Below the pieces are notes generated by a model. That model was not told where the DNA came from, searched no databases, and was given only the letters and a program-made list of their open reading frames with translations. Positions 17,001-25,071 of a stretch of DNA of 58,974 bases are shown in pieces (the first letter of the stretch is position 1; each line of letters opens with the position of its first letter). Made by a program: the position numbers and the translations under genes. The DNA comes from Gemmatimonadota bacterium (lineage in GTDB: Bacteria; Gemmatimonadota; Gemmatimonadetes; Palauibacterales; Palauibacteraceae): assembly GCA_022825725.1 (NCBI GenBank), contig JAJDWE010000064.1, forward strand, positions 1 to 58,974. The letters are read 5' to 3'.

Positions 17001-17408
17001 GCCGTCGAGGGAGCGGACCCAGATGTTCTGCCCACCGTCATGGTCGGACGTGTAGACGATCCGCTCGCCATCGGGAGAGAAGCGGGGCTGGGCGTCGAAG
17101 GCCATGCCCGCTGTGAGTTGCGTCGCGTCCCCGCCGCCGATCGGGATCGTGAAGAGATCGCCGAGGTAGTCGAAGACGATGGTCTCGCCGTCCGGGCTCA
17201 CGTCGAGCGAGATCCAGCTCCCCACCGTCATGTCGATCGGCACGGTCCGGTCGACGGGAAGCGGGAGGTTCTCGTTCTCCGGTTCCCCGTCTCCGTTCGA
17301 GTCCTGCTGTGCGGCCGTCGCGCTTGCGGTAGCGACCAGGAGTGCGAGCGAGAGAGTGTACGGGGTGGCCACGAGCATCGCGCGGTTCACGAACGAAGAC
17401 TGTTTCAT
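14025..17408 (-). CDS. Secreted TolB-propeller / amidohydrolase fusion protein
   Basis: 1127 residues from an ATG with GAGGAGG upstream; the frame continues further 5' but only this start gives a signal peptide (cleavage near ATAAQQ). Part one, about residues 50-640, is a TolB/PD40 propeller with repeated SPDG motifs (VSPDGETIVFDYLGDLF, FSPDGERIVYTSDHDGGQNIW). A Glu-rich linker at about 645-690 contains long runs of acidic residues. Part two, about 700-1120, is a metal-dependent amidohydrolase with HxH (PGFVDTHAHLR, about 769) and the C-terminal GSIEAGKLADLVIL segment. Such fusions are presumed periplasmic dipeptidase or cyclic-amide hydrolases; substrate unknown. Confidence 0.92.
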   Translation of the reverse strand: MKQSSFVNRAMLVATPYTLSLALLVATASATAAQQDSNGDGEPENENLPLPVDRTVPIDMTVGSWISLDVSPDGETIVFDYLGDLFTIPIGGGDATQLTAGMAFDAQPRFSPDGERIVYTSDHDGGQNIWVRSLDGSDTTQISKGAANRAESPEWLPDGDYIVASMGGFRGGGLPKLKLFHVDGGSGIQLVSEPDNLKMLGAAVSSDGRYIWYARRTGDWTYNAQFPQYQLEAYDRESGERYTRSSRYGSAIRPVLSPDGRWLVFGTRHDAHTGLMIRDLESGDERWLAYPVQHDDQESRATLDALPGMSFTPDSRHLLASYGGKIWKLPVEGGDAEEIPFRVRFDLTLGPRVDFDYPIEDTPTFTVRQIRDAAPSPAGDRLAFTALDRLWVSGADGSNPERLTDADMSEHFATWSPDGEWIAYSTWDGTEGHLYKARADGGGDPVRLTRDAATYFAPAWGPGGRIVAVRGLVRAYETQGEGGAPGTEIVWVAADPDGSGGGPATLIAPTDGRANPHFVEESDRIHLFRFPDALVSIRWDGTDEKEHVKVRGPTPQGSTQGLSPSTIEMAPRGDQALAEIQREIYTVTVPRAGVIPTINVSNPANASFPARRVTEIGGEFPAWSGDGRTVHFSLGNAHFSYDLDAARAYEDSVEAAEAEEEADEETDEQAGAEAAEEEEEEETEEEAEEEGYRAAEHRILIEAPRDMPTGVAVLRGGRAITMNGDEVIEDADIVVRDNRIEAVGASGSVAVPEDAVVFDISGRTVVPGFVDTHAHLRARDQLHRTDVWPYLANLAYGVTTTRDPQTGNTEVLSYADMVRAGSILGPRVYSTGPGVFWQDGIDTEEEAMNVLSRYADYFDTKTIKMYVSAARKGRQHIIMAARELGLMPTTEGSLNLRQNLTETIDGYPGLEHSIPIFPVYDDYVRLFAETGRVYTPTLLVSYGGPWAENYFYSRENPHDDPKLRRFVPHDEVDSRTLRRAQWFRDDQHVFQRHGEFVRNLVDAGGKAGVGSHGQLQGLGYHWELWAMAADDMDEHDALRTATIFGAEAIGLDRDLGSIEAGKLADLVILTANPLDDLRNTNAIEQVMLNGRLYDADTLDEIHPRQRPLAPLWWWDDEPADLPGVTSR

Positions 17409-17507
17409 CGGACGCCTCCTCGAAGTGTGACGTTCCCGGGAAACGTCGCTGCGCGCGGGGAACGTCGCAATTTGCGCGCGGTCCCTGCGTGGCGCACTCT
17501 CCGGCCC

Positions 17508-18098
17508 ATGACACACCGAACAGATTCGGCGGCGGCATCGGATCCGGCGCCGCTCTCCGTGCTCGCCATCGCGGGCAGCTGCCGACGACGGTCGTTCAAC
17601 CGGGCGCTCCTGCGGGCCGCCATCGCGCGGGCGCCGGACGGCGTCGAGACCCGGGAGTTCGATCCGTCCCGGCTGCCGTTCTACGACGGAGACGTGGAGG
17701 CCGCCGGCGATCCCGACGTGGTCGCGGAATTCAAGGCCGTCGTGCACGCGGCGGACCTCGTCCTGCTCGTGACGCCGGAGTACAACGGAGGCCTGCCGGC
17801 CGTGCTCAAGAACGCCGTGGACTGGGGGTCGCGACCGCCCAGGCCGCAGGCGTGGGACGGGAAGCCCGTCGCGATCATGGGGGCGACGCCCGGCCGCCTT
17901 GGGACGGCGCTGGCCCAGCGCTCACTGCGCGAGTCGCTCTGCGGCCTCAACGCCCACGTCATGCCGCAGCCGCGGATCCTGCTGTCGGGGGCGGGCGCGG
18001 TGTTCGACGAGGATCTCGAGTTGGCGGACGGTCCGACCGGGAAGCACCTCGACAGATTCATGTCCGCCGCCGCAGAATGGGCGTACCGGTTCCGATAG
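17508..18098 (+). CDS. NADPH-dependent FMN reductase (flavodoxin-fold quinone/chromate reductase type)
   Basis: 196 residues. The phosphate-binding loop AIAGSCRRRSFNRALLRAA near the N-terminus and PEYNGGLPAVLKNAVDWGSRP in the middle are the two signatures of the ChrR/YieF-like FMN reductases, two-electron reducers of quinones and other acceptors. The start ATG lies 99 bases from the divergent amidohydrolase start. It heads a short run with the dUTPase. Only the last 590 bases of a much longer open frame are this gene; the rest is antisense to the amidohydrolase. Confidence 0.9.
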   Translation: MTHRTDSAAASDPAPLSVLAIAGSCRRRSFNRALLRAAIARAPDGVETREFDPSRLPFYDGDVEAAGDPDVVAEFKAVVHAADLVLLVTPEYNGGLPAVLKNAVDWGSRPPRPQAWDGKPVAIMGATPGRLGTALAQRSLRESLCGLNAHVMPQPRILLSGAGAVFDEDLELADGPTGKHLDRFMSAAAEWAYRFR

Positions 18099-18127
18099 AC
18101 CTTTCCTGAAGACGGGAGCGAGGGTTC

Positions 18128-18658
18128 TTGTCCGACGCCAACGGCGCCCGTGTCATTTTCGAGAAGCTGGCGGACGGTGTCCGGGTCCCGACACGCGCCA
18201 CGGAACAGTCGGCCGGCTACGACATCCGTGCGCACCTCACGTGCGGTCCCGTCCGAGTCCACCGAAGCACGAGCGACGAGACCACCCCGGTGGACGCAAC
18301 CCACGGCGAGGGAGGGCGGCTATGGATCATGCTCGAACCCGGCGACCGCGCGCTCGTGCCGACGGGCTTCCGCGCCCGCCTGCCCGATGGCTATGAGGCG
18401 CAGATCCGCATGCGGTCGTCGCTCGCCTGGAAGCGCGGGCTCACGGTGCCCAACGCGCCCGGCACCGTGGACGCGGATTATCCGGACGAGTGGTTCGTCC
18501 TCGTCCTGAACTCGGCGCCGCACCCCATTCGGATCGAACACGGCGAACGGATCGCCCAGGTCGTCCTCCACAAGTACGAGGTCGCGCGCTGGGAGGAGGG
18601 GCCGGTCGCGATCTCGACGGATCGCGCCGGCGGGCTCGGCAGCACCGGCAAACGATAA
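18128..18658 (+). CDS. dut: Trimeric dUTP diphosphatase (dUTPase)
   Basis: 176 residues starting at TTG after GAGCGAGGG. Hydrolyses dUTP to dUMP, keeping uracil out of DNA. All five dUTPase motifs are traceable: SAGYDIRA (1), RMRSSLAWKRG (2), NAPGTVDADYPDEW (3), GERIAQVVLHKYE (4), and the Gly-rich DRAGGLGSTGK (5). Two oddities: about 24 extra residues (HRSTSDETTPVDATHGEGG region) between motifs 1 and 2, and motif 3 with DYPDEW in place of the common DYRGE. The catalytic Asp and Tyr of motif 3 are kept, so activity is expected. Confidence 0.93.
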   Translation: MSDANGARVIFEKLADGVRVPTRATEQSAGYDIRAHLTCGPVRVHRSTSDETTPVDATHGEGGRLWIMLEPGDRALVPTGFRARLPDGYEAQIRMRSSLAWKRGLTVPNAPGTVDADYPDEWFVLVLNSAPHPIRIEHGERIAQVVLHKYEVARWEEGPVAISTDRAGGLGSTGKR

Positions 18659-18671
18659 AGGAGAAGACACA

Positions 18672-18767
18672 ATGCCCGAACTGCAGGAATGGCTCCTCGC
18701 CATCCCCGTCCTGATCACGCTGCTCGTCATCTTCCTCGTCGAGGTCACCGGCTCGTCCAGGCGCTGA
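18672..18767 (+). CDS. 31-residue single-pass membrane microprotein
   Basis: Reads MPELQEWLLAIPVLITLLVI followed by FLVEVTGSSRR and a TGA. AAAGGAG sits nine bases before the ATG, only 13 bases after the dut stop, so translation looks real. A short amphipathic N-terminus is followed by a continuous 16-18 residue hydrophobic segment and a basic tail, the form of a small inner-membrane peptide. I do not recognise a family. Function unknown; it may be a small membrane regulator or an accessory of a larger complex. Confidence 0.6.
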   Translation: MPELQEWLLAIPVLITLLVIFLVEVTGSSRR

Positions 18768-18798
18768 GGCGCCCATCGGCGAGCAGGCTACCGAGGCT

Positions 18799-19446
18799 TC
18801 AGCCGAACGGCTCCGGGCGGGGGCGCTCGACCGGTTCCGTTTCCTCCATGCGGTCGACCTCGATCGTGTCCGCGTTCGGGCAGGCGACGGAACGGGACGC
18901 GGACCCCTCCACGATGAGGTGATCCCCGGTCCCGGCGTCTCCCAGGTCGCCGGCCAGCGTGTAGAAGTACCCGTCCCGATCCTGGAACGTCACGCACCCG
19001 TTCTCCTGTCCGGCGATCGTGCCGGTGCGCTGGATCCGGCCGTCCGCATCCGTCACGTGGAACGGGTCGGAGAGCCCGGTGGGCGCGAAGTTCCCGTTGA
19101 AGATGATGAAGACGACCGCGCGGTCCCACGTCGCCGTCTCCGGCACGTGCACGGTGGCTCCGATCTCGCCGAACTCGCCCTGGTCGCCGGTCCCGAGTTC
19201 CTCGAAGCCCGTGCCGATGGCTCCCAGACCGACGACGACCCTCGCCTGGAGCGGGATGTTCTCGGTGTAGAGGCTGACCTCGGTGCCCGGCGGCCCGATG
19301 CGCGGCTCCATCGTCTGGATCTGCCGCAGCGAGTCGGGCGTGGCGGGGTTGGGGTGTGCCTGGGCGAACCCGGCGCCGGCGGTCAACAGCAGCAGCGGCA
19401 GCGCGGCGAAGCCTGGCAGGAAGCGTCGTTTCGGGCATCGGTTCAT
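18799..19446 (-). CDS. Secreted DUF5818-like protein
   Basis: 215 residues with a signal peptide (LPGFAALPLLLLTAGAGFAQA) and GGGAGG before the ATG. The first half (MEPRIGPPGTEVSLYTENIPLQARVVVGLGAIG...VHVPETATWDRAVVFIIF) looks like an IPT/TIG-type beta-sandwich. The second half (CVTFQDRDGYFYTLAGDLGDAGTGDHLIVEGSAS) resembles the OB-like DUF5818 module by its YTL-x-GDL and GD-x-x-x-V-x-G pattern. The C-terminus is acidic and Pro-rich. Extracytoplasmic, function unknown. Confidence 0.75.
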   Translation of the reverse strand: MNRCPKRRFLPGFAALPLLLLTAGAGFAQAHPNPATPDSLRQIQTMEPRIGPPGTEVSLYTENIPLQARVVVGLGAIGTGFEELGTGDQGEFGEIGATVHVPETATWDRAVVFIIFNGNFAPTGLSDPFHVTDADGRIQRTGTIAGQENGCVTFQDRDGYFYTLAGDLGDAGTGDHLIVEGSASRSVACPNADTIEVDRMEETEPVERPRPEPFG

Positions 19447-19595
19447 GGCGGCCTCCCGGCGAAATCCCTGACCCATGCTGGGCCCGCCGCCGCGTGGTTC
19501 GCAAGGCGAGGCGACCCGGCGGACGAGCGATGCCGGCCCCGGCGCGGCTGCCCCGCGCGTCGCCGAGGCGTTAGCTTCCGGGCCCCACCCAACGC

Positions 19596-19680
19596 GCCGG
19601 GGTGGCGGAATTGGCAGACGCATCGGACTTAAAATCCGAAGGGGTCCATCCCCGTGTGGGTTCGAGCCCCACCCCCGGCA
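19596..19680 (+). tRNA. tRNA-Leu, anticodon TAA
   Basis: 85-base class II tRNA. The acceptor arm GCCGGGG pairs with CCCCGGC, with discriminator A; D-arm GGCGGAATTGGCAGACGC; anticodon loop CTTAAAA within GGACTTAAAATCC; long variable arm; T-arm GGGTTCGAGCCCC. The 3' CCA is not encoded (TCCGG follows), so it must be added post-transcriptionally. Confidence 0.95.
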
Positions 19681-19696
19681 TCCGGCTTCGATGGTC

Positions 19697-19734
19697 GAAG
19701 GGGGTGCGGAGGACCAAGCCCCCGCACCCCCTTC
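19697..19734. terminator. Strong hairpin downstream of tRNA-Leu
   Basis: A 13-base perfect stem GAAGGGGGTGCGG / CCGCACCCCCTTC with a 12-base loop. It stands between the tRNA and the converging TonB receptor gene and so could terminate both transcripts. No clear T-tract follows on either side. Confidence 0.6.
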
Positions 19735-19778
19735 CTTCGCAACCGAACCGCGGCCTCCTGCCAGAGAGGCGCGGGCTG

Positions 19779-22709
19779 CTAGAACGGGTTGAAGTCCCAG
19801 CGCATCCTAGCGAGCACCACGCGGCCGATCGCCGGCGCCCCCAGCATGCTCTGGTACGCCTTGTCGAAGACGTTGGACACGTCCACCTGGAACCAGAGAT
19901 CCTCGTACCCCGGGATGCGGAAGCCGAAGTTCGCGTCCAGCGTGGTTATGGCCTCGAGGTCGCCCACCCAGGGTCCCGAATTGAACGGGAAGCCGTTCTG
20001 CGCCCGGAAGCGCAGGCCCCCGTTGACCCCCGAATCGTCGTTCCGGTACGTGAGCGACGCGGTCCCGCGGACCGTCGGCGAGTTCAGCGACACCTCGCTC
20101 AGAAGTTCGCCTGCGGTCTCGAAGGTGTTCCGGTTGATGAACGAGAGGGAAGTCGCCATCTCCAGACGGTCGCTCAGGAGGAAACCGGCGCCCAACTCGC
20201 CCCCCATCACGTCGAACCCACCGGCATCCTGGTATCCGGCCACCAGCGCCGAGGCCGTGCCGCCGGCGCTCGTCGGAGTCACCGTCCCCAACGGAATCTG
20301 CGCCGCCTGATCCGCTATGAAGGCCGCCGTCCCCAGCGCCTCCGCCTCCGTCGCGAACGCCACGCCGACGAGCTGTCGGAACACGCCCGACAGATAGTTC
20401 CCCAGCTGCGGGCCGTTGAGGAAGACGTGCGGCGAGAGCAGCCGGAGGGGCGCAATGTAGCTGTCGTAGCGGGTGAACCAGGCGTTGGCCCCGATGGACA
20501 CGTTGTCCCCGAACACTCCCTTGTACCCGAACTCGAACGTGTTGCTGACCGTCGGCCCCAGCGCCTCGATGTCCTGGAGGTTCGCGAGGTCTACGGCCTC
20601 GCAGAACGGGGGGGCCACGCAGCCCGGAGGCGGCGCGCCGCCTCCCGCCACCTCCGTATCGAGCAGCAGCGCCAGCACGCCCACCTGGTCCGCCGACGGG
20701 ACGGGGATCAGGGGCACCAGCGGGGCAGCCTGAGGGAGGAGGGCGCCGATCAGATCCACGGCCGTGGCCCACAACTGCGCCGTGGTCGTCGGCAGGAACT
20801 CACGAGGACTTCCGCCCCGCAGCACGTTGAAGGGCGACATGTGCATGGGGATCCCGCCCTCCCGCATGTACGTGTAACCGTTGCCGCCGGAACCCGTGGC
20901 GCGCAGGTCGTAGAAGAACGGCGTGCCCGGGATGGGGACCGTTCCGCCCGAGATGTCAAGGAACTGGTTCGTGGACGTGGGCGTCGAGAACGCCCGGTTG
21001 AAGGTGACGCGGAACGAGTTCGAGGCGTCCGGCTTGAAGACGAGCGCGGCGCGCGGCGAGAAGACGGGATCCGCGAGGTTGCTGTTGTAGTCGTACCTGA
21101 AGGCGCCGGTGAAGTCGAACTTCGGGCTCAGCGCCCACTCCCATTGGACGTAGCCGCCGACCTCGGTCGTCTCGTCGTCATCCTCGAACTGCCCGTTGAT
21201 CGTCCCCTTGCTGTCCGGGTTCGTCCCGAGGTAGTCGACCCCGTAGATGAGGCGGTGCGCCGATCCGATCCGCGACTGGTACTGCAACTGCCCCACCAGC
21301 AGGGAAGAATTGTCGGAGAGCGGCCGTCCCGAGCGGAGGAGGAAGGTCTCGTCGTTCGTGTTGTAGTTGTAGAAGAGCTGCGCAAACAGGTCCCTGTGCC
21401 GGAGACGGGCCTGCCCGTAGGTGACGCCCCAGTTGGTGACGTTGGACGCGCCCAGCCCGGTGAGTTCCGTCGCCTGGGCGGCCACATTCCGTCCGGCAGC
21501 CAGTACGAGCGACGTCCCCGGCGACGGCTCGAAGTCCATGCGCGCGTCCACGCCCCAGTTCCGGTGCCCGTCGTCGCGCCCCATCGCCGCGTTGCGGGCG
21601 GACTGGGCCAGCACGCCCTGGTCCGTCGGATTCGTCAGGTCGAGCCCCGACGTGAACGGCCCGCAGGCCGGGGAGGTAGGGTCGAACCCGGCCCCGATGC
21701 AGGCCTGCCCGGCGCCCGCCACCTGCGCCTCGACGAGATCGGTGAAGGCGTACTCGGTCGCGTCGAAATACTGCCCGGAAATCTTGAACCCGAACTTGTC
21801 GCTCGGGGCGACCGCGATGCGCCCGTCGAACTGGAACAGCCCCGCGTCTCCGCCCTGAATGGGACCGCTGCCGATCCCGCCATCGTCCCCCTGCTGCCGG
21901 AGGCCGCCACCGACCGAGAACGTCGCCCCGGGCGAGCGGATCGGCGACTTCGTCATGTAGTGGACGACGCCGCCCGCCGCGTTCGGGCCGTAGAGGGCCG
22001 ATCCCGGGCCCAGCACGGTCTCGACGCGCTCCATGTCGAGTTCCGACGTCGGGTTCAGGTAGAAGATGTTCACCCGGAGCGACGGCACGCGCGCGATCCG
22101 GTTGTCCGTCATGAACAGCGTGCGGCCCGAGAAGATGTTGTTGAAGCCGCGCAGCACCGCGGTGCGGCCGCGGATCCCGGTGCGGCCCACGGTCACGCCG
22201 GGCTGGTGCTCCACGTGTTCCACGGGAGACGTGACCTGGCGTTCCTCGAACTGGCGGGTCGAAACGACCTCCACCGCCGCCGGGGCCTCCAGCGCCTTCT
22301 CGTACGTGCGGGAGGTCGTCACCGTAAGCGGGTTGAGGTCGTACGCGCGGGCCGTCATGGTCGACGACATGAAGGTCGTCGCGCCGTCCGGCACGGACCG
22401 CGCATCCGTGACGACGGTCTCCCAGCCAGGGGACGTGAAGCGCACCGAATACGTTCCCGCGGGAACGCCGGTGATCACGTACTCCCCGCCCGGTCCCGTG
22501 ATCGCTTCCGCCACGACCATGCTCTGGTCGCCCAGCAAGTCGACCCGCACCGCGGCGAGCGGCGCGCCCGTCGCCTCGTCCGTCACCGACCCGGCGATCC
22601 GGACCTGGGCCCAGGCCGCGCCGGGGAGAGCCCCGAACGCGATGATCGCCGCAAGAAGAAAGGTTCCCCTGCTAGCATTCCGACCGAAACGAACTCCGAA
22701 TCCCGTCAT
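19779..22709 (-). CDS. TonB-dependent outer-membrane receptor with carboxypeptidase-regulatory-like N-terminus
   Basis: 976 residues, signal peptide ending near AWAQ. Residues about 25-105 form a CarboxypepD_reg-like module (VRIAGSVTDEATGAPLAAVRVDLLGDQSMVV), followed by a plug (FEERQVTSPVEHVEHQPGV, IRGRTAVLRGFNNIFSGRTLFMTDNR, VETVLGPGSALYGPNAAGGVVHY) and a long beta barrel ending in Phe (RMRWDFNPF), as outer-membrane proteins do. A classical periplasmic SusD-like partner is absent. The neighbouring serine hydrolase and tricorn peptidase suggest uptake of peptides or related oligomers, by inference only. It follows the hydrolase gene by 123 bases. Confidence 0.93.
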   Translation of the reverse strand: MTGFGVRFGRNASRGTFLLAAIIAFGALPGAAWAQVRIAGSVTDEATGAPLAAVRVDLLGDQSMVVAEAITGPGGEYVITGVPAGTYSVRFTSPGWETVVTDARSVPDGATTFMSSTMTARAYDLNPLTVTTSRTYEKALEAPAAVEVVSTRQFEERQVTSPVEHVEHQPGVTVGRTGIRGRTAVLRGFNNIFSGRTLFMTDNRIARVPSLRVNIFYLNPTSELDMERVETVLGPGSALYGPNAAGGVVHYMTKSPIRSPGATFSVGGGLRQQGDDGGIGSGPIQGGDAGLFQFDGRIAVAPSDKFGFKISGQYFDATEYAFTDLVEAQVAGAGQACIGAGFDPTSPACGPFTSGLDLTNPTDQGVLAQSARNAAMGRDDGHRNWGVDARMDFEPSPGTSLVLAAGRNVAAQATELTGLGASNVTNWGVTYGQARLRHRDLFAQLFYNYNTNDETFLLRSGRPLSDNSSLLVGQLQYQSRIGSAHRLIYGVDYLGTNPDSKGTINGQFEDDDETTEVGGYVQWEWALSPKFDFTGAFRYDYNSNLADPVFSPRAALVFKPDASNSFRVTFNRAFSTPTSTNQFLDISGGTVPIPGTPFFYDLRATGSGGNGYTYMREGGIPMHMSPFNVLRGGSPREFLPTTTAQLWATAVDLIGALLPQAAPLVPLIPVPSADQVGVLALLLDTEVAGGGAPPPGCVAPPFCEAVDLANLQDIEALGPTVSNTFEFGYKGVFGDNVSIGANAWFTRYDSYIAPLRLLSPHVFLNGPQLGNYLSGVFRQLVGVAFATEAEALGTAAFIADQAAQIPLGTVTPTSAGGTASALVAGYQDAGGFDVMGGELGAGFLLSDRLEMATSLSFINRNTFETAGELLSEVSLNSPTVRGTASLTYRNDDSGVNGGLRFRAQNGFPFNSGPWVGDLEAITTLDANFGFRIPGYEDLWFQVDVSNVFDKAYQSMLGAPAIGRVVLARMRWDFNPF

Positions 22710-22832
22710 CGCGAGCGCCTCCCGCCCTTCGGTTGAACCTGCCGGCCTCCCAGGTAACAAGCTAAGCCGCGCCCCCGATTCTGTCAGCCGCGATTCGAGC
22801 CTCAACAGGCGGCCGGGAGCGGCGGGCGAATC

Positions 22833-24863
22833 TCAGGGCACTCGGCCGAAGCGGACGTCGCGCGTGCGGACGTTGGAGAGGTAGAAGCCGATCACCTGTC
22901 CGTTCCGGTCCCGCTCGAAGGCGAACGACAGGCCGCCCCCCGAGAACTGATCTTCCTCGCCGGGTTCGAGTTCCGCACGGTCGAGCCTGCGCTGGTGCAG
23001 CGCGAGAGATCCGTCCTCCACGGTGAAGGCGTAGAACGTCTCCAGCTCCTCGCTGAAGAATCGACCGGCGAAGTCGGCGAGATCCTCCGCCGTCGGCTCC
23101 CAGGCCGTGGCCTCGCCGTCCTCGAGGCGGGTGGCGTGGTTGTCCCCGTTCTGGTGCAGCGTGAGCCCCTCGACGTCACCCTCCGGATCCCGCAGGAAGG
23201 TGACGGAAGCCTCGACGGCGAGCAGGCGGAAGGTCGAGTCGGAGGTGGCGACGATCTCGAGCCGCTGCTGTCCCGTGGCCTGCGTGTAGAAGGTGTCGTC
23301 CTCGCGCGTGAACGTGAGGATGAAGTTCGGCGCCGCGTCGAGCGCGTAGCGGCCCGCGAACTCGTCGAAGGCCTCGGGGTCGAAATCTTCCGGATCGAAG
23401 TCCCCGGCTTCGTCGGCGGCGTCTTCCTCCTCCTCCATCGCGTCCCCGAAGAACGCCGCGGCGAGTTCGTAGGCGACGCCGCTGTTGAACTGCGCGTGGT
23501 TGCTCTGGGTCGTGAGGCCCGCGTTGATCTCGGGGAAGTAGACGAACATCGAGCGGTGCGCGACGTCCGCGCCCCCGTGGCTCACCCGCTTCAGCCCGCG
23601 CTGCTCGTCAACGGAGAGCCCGTACCCATACCCGGTCTCTTCTCCGTCGTTGAGCACGAACGACGTCATCATCTCGTCGATGCTTTCGCGCGTGCCGACG
23701 CGCGGGTTCGCGTAGTTCTCGGCCCACGTCTGGAGGTCGCCGATCGTGCTGTAGATCGCCCCCGCGCCGACCGCGCCGCCGAGGTCGCCGATCTGGCGGT
23801 ATCCGTCGGGGCCCGGGGTGTAGCCCTCGGACATGTTCGGGACGATGTGCCGGGTGGAGGGCCGCACCATGGTCCCGGTCATCCCCAGCGGCCCGAACAC
23901 GTGCTCCTGCATGAAGACGGGGAAATCCTGCCCGGAGGTCCGCTCCACGATCACCGCCGCGAGGCCGAACGCCGTGTTGTTGTAGTTCCACTCGCCGCCG
24001 GGCTCGTTCTGGAGCGCCGGCTGCCGCTGCACGATGTCGACGAGTTCCGAGCGGTCGATCCAGTCGCCGTGGTCGAGGCGGCGGCCCGTCATCCGCAGCA
24101 GGTTCAGGAATTCGCGCAGTCCCGACGTGTGCGTGACGAGGTGTTTCACCTGAATCGTGTGCTCGAACTCCGGCAGTTCGGGAATGTGCTTGCGGATGTC
24201 GTCTTCGAGGGAGAGGAGTCCGCGCTCCGCCTGCAGCATGACCGCGAAGGCGGTGAACTGCTTCGAGGTCGAGCCGATGTTCGTGCGCGTGTCCTCCTCG
24301 AAGGGGAGACCGTAGGCGAGGTTCGCCATCCCGTAGGTCTTCGAGAACAGGGTGCGGCCGTCGCGCCAGGCGCGGACCGCGCCTCCGGGGGAGTGCGGAC
24401 CGTCGAAGCGCGACATGATCTGGTCGGCGAGTTCCTCTGGATCCGTCGCGACGGGTTCGCGCCGCAGCAGCGTGACCTCGTAGCGGCCGCCGGCCTCGGC
24501 GTCGTCTCCGGCGACGAACAGTTCCAGCGTGTGGACGCCGGCGCCGTCCGGCCGTCCGCCGAAGCGCTGGACGCCCCGCCCCAGCCCGCCGAAGCGGCCG
24601 ACCTGCGTCCCCTCCGGGTCGAGGACACGCGCGGTCACGTCGACGGAAATCTGGTTCACCTCGCCGAGGATGAAGTCGTTCTCGTCCGCGTCGATCGTAT
24701 AGCGCGCCGTGTCGCCCGCGGCGAGCGTGCCCGGCAGCGTCCGACCGACTTCGAGTTCCGCGCTCTGCGCCGCGATCTCCGCGGTCGCGAGAAGGGCGAG
24801 AAGTCCGGCGCAGAGCGCGGAACGGGACGAGTGGCGGGGACGGCGACCGAAACGCGTGTTCAT
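22833..24863 (-). CDS. Secreted serine hydrolase of the beta-lactamase/class C family with N-terminal pre-peptidase-like domain
   Basis: 676 residues; signal peptide, then a beta domain at about residues 35-130 (VGRTLPGTLAAGDTARYTIDADENDFILGEVNQ, like a bacterial pre-peptidase C-terminal module placed N-terminally). The catalytic domain carries SxxK in GSTSKQFTAF (about 198), YxN in WNYNNTAFG (about 293) and the third motif as HGG (about 428), the serine beta-lactamase/DD-peptidase-like set. An acidic linker (EEEEDAADEAGDFDPEDFDPE) and a C-terminal lipocalin-like beta region follow. The family includes D-aminopeptidases and esterases; substrate not readable. Divergent from the peptidase gene. 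Confidence 0.9.
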   Translation of the reverse strand: MNTRFGRRPRHSSRSALCAGLLALLATAEIAAQSAELEVGRTLPGTLAAGDTARYTIDADENDFILGEVNQISVDVTARVLDPEGTQVGRFGGLGRGVQRFGGRPDGAGVHTLELFVAGDDAEAGGRYEVTLLRREPVATDPEELADQIMSRFDGPHSPGGAVRAWRDGRTLFSKTYGMANLAYGLPFEEDTRTNIGSTSKQFTAFAVMLQAERGLLSLEDDIRKHIPELPEFEHTIQVKHLVTHTSGLREFLNLLRMTGRRLDHGDWIDRSELVDIVQRQPALQNEPGGEWNYNNTAFGLAAVIVERTSGQDFPVFMQEHVFGPLGMTGTMVRPSTRHIVPNMSEGYTPGPDGYRQIGDLGGAVGAGAIYSTIGDLQTWAENYANPRVGTRESIDEMMTSFVLNDGEETGYGYGLSVDEQRGLKRVSHGGADVAHRSMFVYFPEINAGLTTQSNHAQFNSGVAYELAAAFFGDAMEEEEDAADEAGDFDPEDFDPEAFDEFAGRYALDAAPNFILTFTREDDTFYTQATGQQRLEIVATSDSTFRLLAVEASVTFLRDPEGDVEGLTLHQNGDNHATRLEDGEATAWEPTAEDLADFAGRFFSEELETFYAFTVEDGSLALHQRRLDRAELEPGEEDQFSGGGLSFAFERDRNGQVIGFYLSNVRTRDVRFGRVP

Positions 24864-24950
24864 TTGGGTAACTCCGGGGGCGGGTTCCAGGGAGCGCGCA
24901 AGAGACGGTAAGGAGGCCGGACTCCAGCGGGCAACCGCACGACACCGTAA

Positions 24951-24995
24951 ATACGGGGTCGATACCGGATCGATACGGTCGGCCACAGATACCGG
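24951..24995. promoter_or_regulatory. ATAC(C)GG direct repeats at 11-base spacing in a divergent promoter region
   Basis: ATACGG, ATACCGG and ATACGG begin at 24951, 24962 and 24973, exactly 11 bases apart, with a fourth copy (ATACCGG) at 24989. Direct repeats at one helical turn are typical of OmpR/PhoB-type response-regulator boxes. They lie between the serine hydrolase (minus) and the tricorn peptidase (plus), and a TACAAT possible -10 for the latter lies at 25014-25019. Function inferred. Confidence 0.45.
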
Positions 24996-25071
24996 TTTCG
25001 ACGCCTCCGGACGTACAATCAGGCGGCGTCAACGGCTCGACCCGGGACCACCCCAGATTGAGAAGGATCCG

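Noticed and set aside
13296-17507. First part of a 1600-codon plus-strand open frame
   Set aside because: It lies antisense to the FAD oxidoreductase and the amidohydrolase fusion, both with clear family motifs. Its translation is Arg/Pro/Val-rich without any domain. Only the last 196 codons (from 17508) are a gene.
19602-22736. 1044-codon plus-strand open frame opposite the TonB receptor
   Set aside because: It begins inside the tRNA and is antisense to a well-recognised receptor.
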